From: Pseudomonadota bacterium
GTDB lineage: Bacteria > Bdellovibrionota > Oligoflexia > Oligoflexales > Oligoflexaceae
Direction of reading: 5' to 3'
DNA length: 24,562 nt
Assembly: GCA_029556045.1 (NCBI GenBank)
Contig: JAKQGS010000090.1
Coordinates: forward strand, 1-24,562
Shown here: positions 7,667 to 15,514 of the stretch, piece by piece
Layout of the letters: every line of letters starts with the position of its first letter
Numbering within the stretch: position 1 is the first letter of the stretch
The notes under the pieces: model-generated
Databases searched by the model: none
The model's input: the letters and a program-made list of their open reading frames with translations, nothing else
What the model was told of the DNA's origin: nothing
Program-made: the position numbers and the translations under genes

Positions 7667-8110
7667 ATGAAACTTATTTTAAGTCATAATGTTCCATCCC
7701 TTGGAATGATTGGCGATGTTGTCAAGGTTCGGGATGGTTATGCACGCAACTTTCTGATCCCCCGTGGATTGGGTGTTGTGGCAAACGAAAAAAACAAGTC
7801 TGCATTCGATCATCAACGCCGCATTCTTGAGAAAAAGAAAAAGGCGATTCTTGACGAAGCCAAGGCGTTGGCCGCCAACATCGAAAAGGTGTCCGTCACT
7901 GTCACCAAACAGGTTGGAGAGGGCGAAAAAATCTTTGGCTCTGTAACGACTGCTGAGCTTGAGACGTTGTTGTCCGCGGAAGGGCTCAAAATTGACCGTC
8001 GTGACATTAAGTTGTCCGAGGAAATCAAAAAGGTTGGCGTATACGCCGCCGAAGTCAAGTTGCATCCTGAAGTGACAGCCAAGTTTAAAGTCTGGGTTGT
8101 AGCACAGTAA
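7667..8110 (+). CDS. rplI: 50S ribosomal protein L9
   Basis: A 147-residue protein of normal L9 length. The N-terminal rRNA-binding domain reads MKLILSHNVPSLGMIGDVV, then VRDGYARNFLIPRGLGVVA, the family signature. A long charged connecting helix (about residues 42-75) leads to the C-terminal domain with KIFGSVTTAELETLL. L9 binds 23S rRNA near the L1 stalk and helps keep the reading frame. GGGAG precedes the ATG at a good distance. It follows rpsF and precedes dnaB, with a structured intergenic region before dnaB, so rpsF-rplI-dnaB is likely one transcription unit; this order is common across bacteria. Confidence 0.97.
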   Translation: MKLILSHNVPSLGMIGDVVKVRDGYARNFLIPRGLGVVANEKNKSAFDHQRRILEKKKKAILDEAKALAANIEKVSVTVTKQVGEGEKIFGSVTTAELETLLSAEGLKIDRRDIKLSEEIKKVGVYAAEVKLHPEVTAKFKVWVVAQ

Positions 8111-8126
8111 TTTCAGCGAGTTTCTG

Positions 8127-8171
8127 GGGCCTCTGGTTATTCCCGCCTTTAGTCGGGAGTAGCGGAGGCCC
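8127..8171 (+). promoter_or_regulatory. Nested RNA hairpin between rplI and dnaB
   Basis: GGGCCTC (8127-8133) pairs with GAGGCCC (8165-8171), extended inward by a T-G and a G-C pair. After an internal loop, TCCCG (8141-8145) pairs with CGGGA (8154-8158). No T-run follows (next bases are TGTTGCTG), so it is not a standard terminator. It ends 24 bases before dnaB and could stabilise the upstream ribosomal protein message, be an RNase III site, or lower dnaB expression. Confidence 0.5.
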
Positions 8172-8195
8172 TGTTGCTGAATAAGGCGGTTTCCG

Positions 8196-9566
8196 ATGGC
8201 AGCAAAGAAAGACGAGAAGAATTACGTTCCTCTCTATTCTGCGGAAGCTGAAAAAGCGGTCCTCGGTGCCGTCTTATTGAGTCCCGACAACCTCACCCTG
8301 GTTGAGGGCCTGCTCAATCCTGAGCAGTTTTTTCTCGACGCCCATCAAAAAATATTTACCGCTATAACATCTCTTTCAGCCGAGGGGTCGGTGGCTGACT
8401 TTCTGACCGTCGCAAATAAGCTACGGGAATATGGCGGCGAGGACCAATACCTAGACTATCCGTATCTCCTGGATTTGACGGAAAATTGCCCGCAGGCCCA
8501 GAACATCGAATATTATGCCAAGATCATTCGTGACTACTTCTATGCGCGAAACCTTGTCAAGACCTGTGAAGGGGTGATTGCCAGTACCCGGAGCTTTGAG
8601 GGGCAGGCATTGCCCGCTCTGATTGAAAATATTGAAAAAGAGCTGCTTTCCATCACCAAGGATTATGATCGTAAAGGGATCGTCCAAGCGGATAAGGTGC
8701 TGGAATCAACGATTGAAGACATTCAAAAAAAGCTTGAGTCGGATGGGACCATAACAGGGGTTCCGACCGGTTTTAACGAGCTGGATCAGTTGACGGGGGG
8801 AATGCAGCCCAGCGACCTGATCATTCTGGCAGCTCGTCCCGGTATGGGCAAAACAGCAATTGCCCTGAACATTGCCACCAATGCCGCCCTGGCCGGGAAA
8901 TCGGTGGTTGTTTTCACCCTCGAGATGAGCAAAGAGCAGCTGATGTCGCGGGTGCTGTCATCCGTGGCGCGGGTGGACTCCAGTCGTTTGCGTAAGGGTG
9001 ATCTATCCGAGGAAGAGCAGGATCGTTTGATGGAGGGGGCTCGTCGCATATTTGAGAGGAAGGAGTCTCTCGGTATCGATGAGACTCCGGGAATCACTCT
9101 GATGGAATTGCGCTCCCGCTGCCGGCGTTATCACAAGGAATTTGGTTTGGACATGGTGGTTATCGACTATTTGCAGCTTATGACCGGGTCTGCTCGGGGC
9201 AAGACAGAAAGCCGTGAACGGGAGCTGGCAGAAATTTCCATGGGCCTGAAAGGCCTAGCCAAAGAGCTGAGGATTCCCATCATTGCGCTTGCGCAGCTGA
9301 ATCGACAGGCGGATACCCGCCCGGATAAAAGGCCAAAGATATCGGATTTGCGGGAATCGGGATCCATGGAACAGGATGCTGATATGATTCTTTTTGTCTA
9401 TCGGGATGAATACTATAATCCTGGTTCAGAATTAACCGGCATCGCTGAAATTTTGGTGGCTAAAAACCGCCATGGTTCAACCACCACCGTTAAACTAGCC
9501 TATCAACCCAATTTTGTGACGTTTCAGAATTTATATCAAAGTCATCAACTGGAGAGTACCCGCTGA
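8196..9566 (+). CDS. dnaB: Replicative DNA helicase DnaB
   Basis: A 456-residue hexameric helicase that unwinds DNA at the replication fork. The N-terminal domain (about 12-115) binds DnaG primase, a linker follows, and the RecA-like motor occupies about 185-450. Walker A is ARPGMGKT at 213-220, Walker B is MVVIDYLQLM, and the family stretches TLEMSKEQL, IIALAQLNRQ, DLRESGSMEQDAD and the C-terminal KNRHGSTTTVKLAY with the arginine finger region are all present. An AAGG motif lies about nine bases before the ATG. No intein is inserted in the usual sites. It follows rplI by 85 bases across a structured RNA element. Nothing appears truncated. Confidence 0.97.
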   Translation: MAAKKDEKNYVPLYSAEAEKAVLGAVLLSPDNLTLVEGLLNPEQFFLDAHQKIFTAITSLSAEGSVADFLTVANKLREYGGEDQYLDYPYLLDLTENCPQAQNIEYYAKIIRDYFYARNLVKTCEGVIASTRSFEGQALPALIENIEKELLSITKDYDRKGIVQADKVLESTIEDIQKKLESDGTITGVPTGFNELDQLTGGMQPSDLIILAARPGMGKTAIALNIATNAALAGKSVVVFTLEMSKEQLMSRVLSSVARVDSSRLRKGDLSEEEQDRLMEGARRIFERKESLGIDETPGITLMELRSRCRRYHKEFGLDMVVIDYLQLMTGSARGKTESRERELAEISMGLKGLAKELRIPIIALAQLNRQADTRPDKRPKISDLRESGSMEQDADMILFVYRDEYYNPGSELTGIAEILVAKNRHGSTTTVKLAYQPNFVTFQNLYQSHQLESTR

Positions 9567-9601
9567 CGGATTGCGGTTGTCGGAATAGGGGACATCGGGT
9601 T

Positions 9602-9615
9602 GGCACATGAGTGCC
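9602..9615 (+). repeat. Small perfect hairpin after dnaB
   Basis: GGCAC and GTGCC flank a four-base loop ATGA, 36 bases after the dnaB stop. The T content that follows is low, so it may protect the 3' end rather than terminate. Confidence 0.3.
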
Positions 9616-9632
9616 GTGCCTTTGGTGGGGGG

Positions 9633-9665
9633 AAAAAATAGAGGCCGCTGGTTACAGCAGCCTCT
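9633..9665 (-). terminator. Terminator of the fis-like gene
   Basis: AGAGGC (9640-9645) pairs with GCCTCT (9660-9665) and GCTG with CAGC inside, around a GTTA loop and one mismatch. On the minus strand the stem is followed by TATTTTTT, as expected for the gene ending at 9690. On the plus strand a weaker T-rich stretch follows, so it may also stop dnaB transcripts. Confidence 0.78.
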
Positions 9666-9689
9666 GCGTTTCTTCATATGAAGTGAAGA

Positions 9690-10052
9690 TTAAATTCCGT
9701 AAATTTTGATCTTTTTCCGCAGGGTATTCCGGTTGATGCCGAGGATCTTGGAAGCTTGCACCTGGTTGCCACCTACCCGACGTAGGATTTGGATCAGCAG
9801 CGGCTTTTCAACCTTGGACATAATAAGATCGTGCATATTTTCGGGGTAAAATGCGCCGATTTGATCCAAGAATCGCGAAATCTTGAGCTCAACAATCGCC
9901 TCTATGGAATAGGCGTCAAGCTTTTCGATAAGGTCGAGATCATCGATAGCCAGAGCGCGGTTAGGCACCGTGCGCCCCTCGTGACCCTTATTCATGACCG
10001 GATTAGATTCTAGCGGCTTCACAGCAGGAATGTTGGAAATGTCGACACTCAT
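9690..10052 (-). CDS. Fis family DNA-binding protein
   Basis: About 120 residues. The last 72 residues align by eye along the whole core of E. coli Fis: an SIEAIVELKISRFLDQI helix, then LIMSKVEKPLLIQILRRVGGNQVQASKILGINRNTLRKKIKIYGI, which is the Fis/NtrC-type helix-turn-helix with the GNQ..A...GINRNTLRKK signature. The first 45 residues are unrelated and probably disordered. Fis is a dimeric nucleoid protein that bends DNA and regulates rRNA and other genes. It lacks a sigma54 AAA+ domain, so it is not an NtrC-type activator. A GTG at 10061 is an alternative start three codons upstream. It has its own promoter and terminator. I leave the symbol empty because orthology to fis is not proven. 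Confidence 0.87.
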   Translation of the reverse strand: MSVDISNIPAVKPLESNPVMNKGHEGRTVPNRALAIDDLDLIEKLDAYSIEAIVELKISRFLDQIGAFYPENMHDLIMSKVEKPLLIQILRRVGGNQVQASKILGINRNTLRKKIKIYGI

Positions 10053-10161
10053 TTGATCCACAGGTTTACCATCCGCAAGAAGGGGCTCGTTAAAAAAGTA
10101 TCCCGTGCAGGAACATATATTTTTACCGAACGCGATAGTGTTAATCTCAAAAGTGGGAGCA

Positions 10162-10190
10162 GTTTTATCAGGCGATATTCACCCTGTCAA
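10162..10190 (-). promoter_or_regulatory. Sigma70-type promoter of the fis-like gene
   Basis: On the minus strand a perfect TTGACA (10190-10185), a 17-base spacer and TAAAAC (10167-10162). The predicted start near 10155 gives a leader of roughly 100 bases. Confidence 0.62.
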
Positions 10191-10284
10191 CGATGCAGTT
10201 CTGAAAATTAGATTCCACTGAAATCATTGGGTAAAAAAACCGTTTTAAGCGATCCGTCGACGGGGGTTTTTTGACACTCTTTCC

Positions 10285-10314
10285 TTGACTGAATTCTTCG
10301 ATTTAAGATGAAAT
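10285..10314 (+). promoter_or_regulatory. Weak candidate promoter for grpE
   Basis: The 380 bases between the fis-like gene and grpE start hold the fis promoter and, on the plus strand, TTGACT (10285-10290), 18 bases, TGAAAT (10309-10314). A separate TTGACA at 10271 has no good -10. No CIRCE repeat and no clear heat-shock sigma site were found. Confidence 0.25.
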
Positions 10315-10441
10315 TATAGATAAAAGACGGTTTTTGAATTCCCCCGATTTCAGCCGTGTATGCCCTTGCCTTCACCGATTCGGCACGGTATTTTACCTCG
10401 AATTTCAGGGTTTGGCAGCTTCCAAGGGGCAAATAGGCATA

Positions 10442-11059
10442 ATGGAAAAAAGCACTCACAATACCGAGATGAACAAAAAATCAGGTCCATTGGAAGATTC
10501 GTCGAACCATGCGGATGAATCTTTAAACCGCGAAGATTTTGCATCAGGATCCACCTTGTCGCTTGAAGATAAAATCGAAGAACTCCAGACTGCCCTGGCA
10601 GAGCAGAAGGCTATGGTGGAAGAGCATAAGGATAAGCACATTCGTGCCATCGCCGAAATGGACAATATGCGTAAACGTATGGAGCGTGAGCGCGCCGAAT
10701 TACTCAAGTTCGGACATGAAGGAGTGCTGAAGTCCCTATTACCAATCCTGGATGGATTCGACAGCGCTGTGAACATTCAGGTTAGCGAAAACGACTCCGA
10801 AGCGAAAAAGTTTCTGGAGGGCATGGTCATGGTCCACAAGCAGTTCGTGGATACCCTTGAAAAATTCGGACTGGTTAGCATTCCATCCCTGAATCAGCCA
10901 TTCGACCCCAATCTCCACCAGGCGATCCGGCGCATTGAATCGGAAGACGTCAAGTTTGATACCATCGTCGAAGAATTTTCTAAAGGGTATACCCTGCACG
11001 ACCGTTTACTGCGTCCAGCCATGGTTAGTGTTGCTGTACCCGTCAGCTCGGCCAAATGA
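10442..11059 (+). CDS. grpE: GrpE, nucleotide exchange factor of DnaK
   Basis: A 205-residue co-chaperone that releases ADP from DnaK. After an acidic, disordered N-terminus, a long coiled-coil helix (about 45-100) contains the family motif IAEMDNMRKRMERE. The four-helix region has KSLLPILDGFDSAV and GMVMVHKQFVDTLEKFGL, and the beta-wing has FDPNLHQAIRRIES and SKGYTLHDRLLRPAMVSVA. The frame is open upstream to 10334, but those 36 residues do not look like GrpE. The ATG at 10442 is chosen; AAGGGG lies 12 bases upstream. dnaK, dnaJ and hrcA, its usual neighbours, are not beside it. A terminator follows, so it is a single-gene unit. Confidence 0.94.
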   Translation: MEKSTHNTEMNKKSGPLEDSSNHADESLNREDFASGSTLSLEDKIEELQTALAEQKAMVEEHKDKHIRAIAEMDNMRKRMERERAELLKFGHEGVLKSLLPILDGFDSAVNIQVSENDSEAKKFLEGMVMVHKQFVDTLEKFGLVSIPSLNQPFDPNLHQAIRRIESEDVKFDTIVEEFSKGYTLHDRLLRPAMVSVAVPVSSAK

Positions 11060-11114
11060 TTGAGCTGAATCGCTATCAGGTCTGTGATCTATTATTCTTG
11101 GTGGGATGCCCAAT

Positions 11115-11130
11115 TTGACCACTCGGTCAA
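11115..11130. repeat. Inverted repeat downstream of grpE
   Basis: TTGACC and GGTCAA are perfect inverted halves around ACTC, 56 bases after grpE and just before its terminator. It could be part of a tandem hairpin at the transcript end or a protein-binding site; neither is supported further. Confidence 0.3.
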
Positions 11131-11140
11131 TTCCCGGACC

Positions 11141-11174
11141 AAAATAGGCCACCAACTAATTGGCTCTATTTTTT
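11141..11174 (+). terminator. Terminator after grpE
   Basis: AATAG-GCCA pairs with TGGC-CTATT across a nine-base loop and a one-base bulge, followed directly by a run of T. The remaining 144 bases up to lon show no convincing promoter. Confidence 0.7.
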
Positions 11175-11318
11175 AACATTCTTGAGCTTTTTTTGTCTTC
11201 ACACTTTTTGCAAAAGATCTGAGCATTTAAGGTTTTTTTGAGCGTGCCGATGAAGGTGAGGTAGGGCCAGAAGTACTGACCTGTCAGGATCTCACGTTCT
11301 CTGAGGGAGAGGCGACGT

Positions 11319-13772
11319 ATGACGAATGCTAATGACATCAAGAGCGACGAAACAACGAGCCGGGAGATCCCGCTGCTTCCATTGAAAGACATTGTGGTCT
11401 TTCCCAACATGATCGTGCCAGTGTTTATTAACGAAGATCTCTGCATCAACGCCGTCGAGGAAAGTCTGGCTTCCAATCGCAAGATATTTTTATCCGCATT
11501 TAAGGTTGCTGGGCATGAGGGACCAGGTCTTGAATGCAATCTGACGCCACCATTTGATGTATATACGACCGGCACTATCTGCTCCATCATGCGTACCCGC
11601 AAACTACCAGACGGACGCATGAAAGTTCTTGTCCAAGGCTTATCCAAAGCAAGTGTCATAGAACTGGGGCAAATGGATCCGTTCCCCACTGTGAAAGTCA
11701 AGGAATTCAAAGAGGCCACTGTCATGAATTCCAGCAGCGAACTGGAAGCATTGGTGCGAGTGGTACGGGAAAACCTGGAGAAAGTGGTCAGCCTCGGCAA
11801 AGTGTTGTCACCCGATATCCTCATGATTCTCGAAGATGTTTCAGAACCAGGACGATTGGCAGATTTGATCGCATCAAATCTCGGCCTAAAGGTTTATGAA
11901 GCGCAAAAAATCCTCGCTATTAATAATCCCGTCGAACGTCTGAAGAGCGTATACAACTGTCTATCCCGGGAAATCGAAGTATTTCAGATGCAGGTGCGCA
12001 TCCAATCCAATGCAAAAGAGGAAATCGGCCGGATGCAGCGGGAGCATTACCTACGCGAACAGATGCGAGCCATTAAATCAGAATTGGGTGATAGTGATGG
12101 CAAGGAAGATATCGAGCAACTCTGGCAGAAACTTGAAGCCACACCCGTTAGCCCGGAAGCCCACGAAGAACTGACGCGACAAATAAAACGGCTGGAACGC
12201 ATGCACCAGGACACCAGTGAAGCCACCCTGACCCGCACCCATATCGAAACCATGCTGTCTCTGCCATGGAACATCAAAACCGCCGACAACTTAGATCTCA
12301 AGCACGTAACCCAGGTTTTGGAAGAGGATCACTACGGTCTGGACCAGGTGAAAGACCGCATTCTCGAATACCTTGCGGTTAAAAAACTCAATCCAAACGC
12401 CAAAAGCCCTATCATCTGTTTTGCCGGCCCCCCCGGAGTTGGCAAAACCAGTTTGGGTAAATCCATCGCCAAATCGATGGGACGCAAATTCATGCGCATA
12501 TCCCTGGGTGGCGTGCGGGATGAAGCTGATATCAGAGGTCACCGTCGCACATATGTGGGCGCCTTTCCGGGCCGCGTCATCACCAGCCTCAAACAAGCTG
12601 GTTCCTGCAATCCGGTGATCATGCTGGACGAAATCGACAAGCTGGGTTCTGATCACCGCGGCGATCCATCGGCAGCCCTCCTTGAGGTTTTGGATCCGGA
12701 GCAAAACAAAGGCTACGTGGATCACTATCTTGGCGTGCCATTTGACCTCTCGGAAATCATGTTTATCGCCAATGCCAATACCCTTGAAACCATACCAGCC
12801 CCGTTACGTGACCGCCTCGAAATTATTGAAGTGTCCGGATATTCGGAAGAGGAAAAACTGGCGATTGCCAACCAATATCTGATTCCGAAGCAGCTTAAGG
12901 AAGCAGGATTGAATGAAAAAGAGGTGGTATTTAGCAAAGGCTCCGTTTCCACCATTATCAACAACTATACCCGTGAAAGCGGCTTGCGCGGTCTTGAAAA
13001 GAAAATTGCTTCGGTTTGTCGCAAAATAGCCCGCCAAATTGCAGAAGATGACTCCACCCGCAAATCAAAGAGTGCGGCCATTCTTAAACTGACGCCGCAG
13101 CTGGTGCAAAAACATCTTGGGGCTGAACGTTTTGGTGATGGATTCTTCCATACTGAGCCCATGGCAGGTGTTTCCCTCGGCATGGCCTACACCCAATACG
13201 GTGGGGAAATAATGGCGATTGAGACCATTTTAATCCCATCGAACTCGGGCAAACTGGTGTTGACCGGAAAACTGGGCGACGTCATGAAAGAATCAGCGCA
13301 GGCTGCTTTGGGTTACATCAAGTCACGCGCCCATGAATTTGGTATAAGTCTGGCCATGATCGATTCGAATGAGCTGCATGTTCACGTCCCGGCGGGCGCG
13401 GTACCCAAGGATGGCCCCAGCGCCGGTACAGCCATTGCCACCAGCATTCTTTCCGCATTGCTCAAGATGGCCCCTCGCCCGGACACCTCGATGACCGGCG
13501 AAATAACCGTCCATGGCAAAGTTCTACCCATCGGTGGGCTTAAAGAAAAACTTCTGGCTGCCCAGCGGGAAGGTTTAAAAGCGGTGGTATTGCCGGAAAA
13601 GAATCGGGCCGTCTACGAGGAACTGTCGGTGAATCTGCGTAAGGCACTGGAAGTTCACTTTGTATCGGATTACATGGATGTATTTGAACTAATGTTTGCC
13701 AGTGTCAAACGGTCTGAACTACCGCTTCGTTCGATCGCCAAGTCCACACAGAATGGGGAATTAGCCAGCTAA
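11319..13772 (+). CDS. lon: ATP-dependent protease Lon (LonA type)
   Basis: An 817-residue cytoplasmic protease that degrades misfolded and regulatory proteins. It has the LonA N-domain (about 15-215, from EIPLLPLKDIVVFPNMIVPVF), a coiled-coil region, and an AAA+ module with Walker A GPPGVGKT near 369-376, Walker B PVIMLDEIDK and the RRTYVGAFPGR segment. The C-terminal peptidase carries the Ser-Lys dyad: Ser701 in PKDGPSAGTA and Lys744 in GGLKEKLLAA. The Ser-Lys distance of 43 equals that of E. coli Lon (679 and 722). A strong GAGGGAGAGG site precedes the ATG. Terminators on both sides make it a single-gene unit. No clear heat-shock promoter could be placed in the gap after grpE. Confidence 0.97.
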   Translation: MTNANDIKSDETTSREIPLLPLKDIVVFPNMIVPVFINEDLCINAVEESLASNRKIFLSAFKVAGHEGPGLECNLTPPFDVYTTGTICSIMRTRKLPDGRMKVLVQGLSKASVIELGQMDPFPTVKVKEFKEATVMNSSSELEALVRVVRENLEKVVSLGKVLSPDILMILEDVSEPGRLADLIASNLGLKVYEAQKILAINNPVERLKSVYNCLSREIEVFQMQVRIQSNAKEEIGRMQREHYLREQMRAIKSELGDSDGKEDIEQLWQKLEATPVSPEAHEELTRQIKRLERMHQDTSEATLTRTHIETMLSLPWNIKTADNLDLKHVTQVLEEDHYGLDQVKDRILEYLAVKKLNPNAKSPIICFAGPPGVGKTSLGKSIAKSMGRKFMRISLGGVRDEADIRGHRRTYVGAFPGRVITSLKQAGSCNPVIMLDEIDKLGSDHRGDPSAALLEVLDPEQNKGYVDHYLGVPFDLSEIMFIANANTLETIPAPLRDRLEIIEVSGYSEEEKLAIANQYLIPKQLKEAGLNEKEVVFSKGSVSTIINNYTRESGLRGLEKKIASVCRKIARQIAEDDSTRKSKSAAILKLTPQLVQKHLGAERFGDGFFHTEPMAGVSLGMAYTQYGGEIMAIETILIPSNSGKLVLTGKLGDVMKESAQAALGYIKSRAHEFGISLAMIDSNELHVHVPAGAVPKDGPSAGTAIATSILSALLKMAPRPDTSMTGEITVHGKVLPIGGLKEKLLAAQREGLKAVVLPEKNRAVYEELSVNLRKALEVHFVSDYMDVFELMFASVKRSELPLRSIAKSTQNGELAS

Positions 13773-13806
13773 TTGTTGAAAGTGTCAAAACGCAAATACC
13801 CTCCAT

Positions 13807-13828
13807 CCTCCGGGACGGGGGGTTTTTT
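13807..13828 (+). terminator. Terminator after lon
   Basis: CCTCCG (13807-13812) pairs with CGGGGG (13816-13821), with one G-T wobble, around GGA, followed by G and six T. It lies 35 bases after the lon stop. Confidence 0.72.
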
Positions 13829-13886
13829 GTTGGGGGAGGATCGAAGATAATGAAAGCAGGTCTTTGAATCTGCAATGGAGGTATTT

Positions 13887-14123
13887 ATGGTGGACGCCCT
13901 GAAGTTTTTTGGTCGTGCCCTGGTGTGGGGTTTGGTTTGGGTTTTCATTCTTTCGATCAGAATTGAAAACCGCAATCTCTTTGCCTATGCCAACGAATAC
14001 CTGGTACAAAACGCTCTCGTGCGTACGGTTGACGAGCACGCCACACGTCTATGGCACAAGACATTCTCCCGCGTGCGTGTATCCCTGAATGAACTATCGC
14101 AGGGTGGTCGCACTGCTGGGTGA
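13887..14123 (+). CDS. Small membrane protein of unknown function
   Basis: A 78-residue protein that I do not recognise. One hydrophobic segment at about residues 9-25 (RALVWGLVWVFILSI) is likely a membrane anchor, with the positively charged remainder (RTVDEHATRLWHKTFSRVRV) either cytoplasmic or amphipathic along the membrane. The ATG at 13887 is chosen because GGAGG lies five bases upstream; the ATG at 13875 overlaps that site. It stands between the lon terminator and the def promoter, so it is an isolated gene. Coding reality is supported by the ribosome site, the coherent membrane segment and the lack of any competing frame, but it rests on one short open frame. Confidence 0.6.
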   Translation: MVDALKFFGRALVWGLVWVFILSIRIENRNLFAYANEYLVQNALVRTVDEHATRLWHKTFSRVRVSLNELSQGGRTAG

Positions 14124-14189
14124 TTGTAACATCTTGAAATTAATGAATATAAAGACAGATTGAAGCACTCGCTTTGCCGCGGGGGGCTG

Positions 14190-14198
14190 TGGTATAGT
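14190..14198 (+). promoter_or_regulatory. Extended -10 promoter for the def operon
   Basis: TGG directly before TATAGT (14193-14198) forms an extended -10 element about 40 bases ahead of def. No good -35 sits at the right distance, which extended -10 promoters can tolerate. Confidence 0.42.
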
Positions 14199-14237
14199 CC
14201 CAGCCGTTCCCTGGGCTTAAAAAGCGAGGATTTTCAA

Positions 14238-14804
14238 ATGGCTGTGTTACCTATCGTCGAATGGCCTGCCAAGGTTCTTGAGACAAAATCTGAAGAGGTT
14301 AAAGTATTTGACAACGACCTGCGGCAGTTTGTGGCCAATATGCATGAAACCATGGATGCCGCCAAAGGAATCGGTTTAGCCTCCAATCAAGTCGGTGTCG
14401 CCAAACGGGTGATCACCATCTACATTCCCCATACCGACAATAAATACGCCGATCAGGAGCCAGAGGAAAAACGACCTTGGCATGATGTGCGTTACACCTT
14501 TGTCAATCCGGTCATAGTCAAGAAGGTTGGCAAAATCAGTTGGCAGGAAGGTTGCCTCAGTTTTCCTGAAATCTTTGAATTTGTGGATCGGGCAGCAGAG
14601 GTCTGGGTGGAGGCGTTTGACGAGCACGGCAACAAATTCAGCGTGCACGCTGACGGGCTCTTTGCGGTTTGCCTGCAACATGAAATCGATCATATCGATG
14701 GCATCGTCTTTATCAATCGCATGAGCCGGCTCAAATCCGGTATTGTGCGCAAAAAACTTCAGAAAAAAGGTAAATTGGTTTTGGAAGAGGTGGAGCAAAA
14801 ATGA
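14238..14804 (+). CDS. def: Peptide deformylase
   Basis: A 188-residue metalloenzyme that removes the formyl group from new N-termini. All three family motifs are present: GIGLASNQVG, EGCLSFPE (Cys metal ligand) and QHEIDHIDG (two His ligands and the catalytic Glu). The insertion between motifs 1 and 2, which contains an acidic stretch after YIPHTDNKY, is longer than in E. coli Def (169 residues). GAGGA lies seven bases before the ATG at 14238; the frame is open to 14160 but the added residues are not deformylase-like. The stop overlaps the rpe start (ATGA), indicating coupled translation. fmt, a common partner of def, is not adjacent. Confidence 0.95.
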   Translation: MAVLPIVEWPAKVLETKSEEVKVFDNDLRQFVANMHETMDAAKGIGLASNQVGVAKRVITIYIPHTDNKYADQEPEEKRPWHDVRYTFVNPVIVKKVGKISWQEGCLSFPEIFEFVDRAAEVWVEAFDEHGNKFSVHADGLFAVCLQHEIDHIDGIVFINRMSRLKSGIVRKKLQKKGKLVLEEVEQK

Positions 14805-15505
14805 AGGTTGAGCGAAACGGAACGCCCCTCATTCAGATCGCCCCGTCACTGCTTGCCGCGGACGCTCTTGAATTTCGCAAAGAAATTGAAAGTGTGGAAG
14901 CAGCGGGTATCGATTTGCACCACGTTGATGTCATGGATGGCCACTTTGTACCCAATCTGAGTTATGGACTCCCTCTGGTAAAAGCCTTTAAGTCGATCGC
15001 CAAAGTGCCATTGGATGTGCATATCATGATCAGTAATCCGGACGATATGGCGTTGGAGTATGTCAAAGCTGGAGCTGATATCCTGGTTTTCCATATTGAA
15101 GCAGCTAAGCATCCCCACCGGATCGTCCAAGCCATTCATGCGGCAGGCGCCCGTGCTGGACTGGCCATCAATCCCGGGACCAGCCTGACTTGTCTGGATG
15201 CCTTGCTGGATGACGTTGATGTGATCAACGTCATGGCGGTAAATCCAGGTTTTGGTGGACAATCATTTATCCCACAAACCGTCATCCGGGTGGCAACGCT
15301 TCATGATATGTTGCGTCGCCGGGGGCGCGTCGGGGACGTAGCTATCGAAGTTGATGGCGGTATCAATGACAAAACCGGCGCGGATGTGACCGCTGCCGGT
15401 GCATCCTGGCTCGTGGCGGGAACTTATATTTACGGTAAATCCGATCGAACCGCGATCGTATCCCAATTGCGCCAGGCTGCACAGCGGGCGCGTATGCAGC
15501 AATAA
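14801..15505 (+). CDS. rpe: Ribulose-phosphate 3-epimerase
   Basis: A 234-residue TIM-barrel enzyme that interconverts ribulose 5-phosphate and xylulose 5-phosphate in the pentose phosphate pathway. It has the metal and catalytic segments IAPSLLAAD, HVDVMDGHFVPNLSYG, LDVHIMI, MAVNPGFGGQSFI (phosphate loop) and IEVDGGIN with the second catalytic Asp. The start ATG overlaps the def stop by four bases. hutH begins nine bases after its stop. Together with prs in the window it connects pentose metabolism to nucleotide supply, but there is no direct linkage between the two genes. The length is normal for the family and no residue is obviously missing. Confidence 0.96.
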   Translation: MKVERNGTPLIQIAPSLLAADALEFRKEIESVEAAGIDLHHVDVMDGHFVPNLSYGLPLVKAFKSIAKVPLDVHIMISNPDDMALEYVKAGADILVFHIEAAKHPHRIVQAIHAAGARAGLAINPGTSLTCLDALLDDVDVINVMAVNPGFGGQSFIPQTVIRVATLHDMLRRRGRVGDVAIEVDGGINDKTGADVTAAGASWLVAGTYIYGKSDRTAIVSQLRQAAQRARMQQ

Positions 15506-15514
15506 GGACCAGGC

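Noticed and set aside
10049..10072. Seven-codon leader peptide overlapping the fis-like start (ATGA)
   Set aside because: No ribosome site precedes it and such a short frame is expected by chance.
10233..10276. Terminator-like A-run/CCG ... CGG/T-run between the fis-like gene and grpE
   Set aside because: Only a three-pair GC stem with bulges can form, plus a CCGTCGACGG palindrome too tight for a hairpin; no gene ends there.
10334..10441. In-frame N-terminal extension of GrpE
   Set aside because: The added 36 residues are not GrpE-like and the extension overlaps the probable promoter/leader region.
11156..11824. Minus-strand 222-codon frame over the lon start
   Set aside because: It covers the grpE terminator and is antisense to well conserved Lon N-domain coding sequence.
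14160..14237. In-frame N-terminal extension of peptide deformylase
   Set aside because: The extension spans the extended -10 promoter and the ribosome site of the ATG at 14238.
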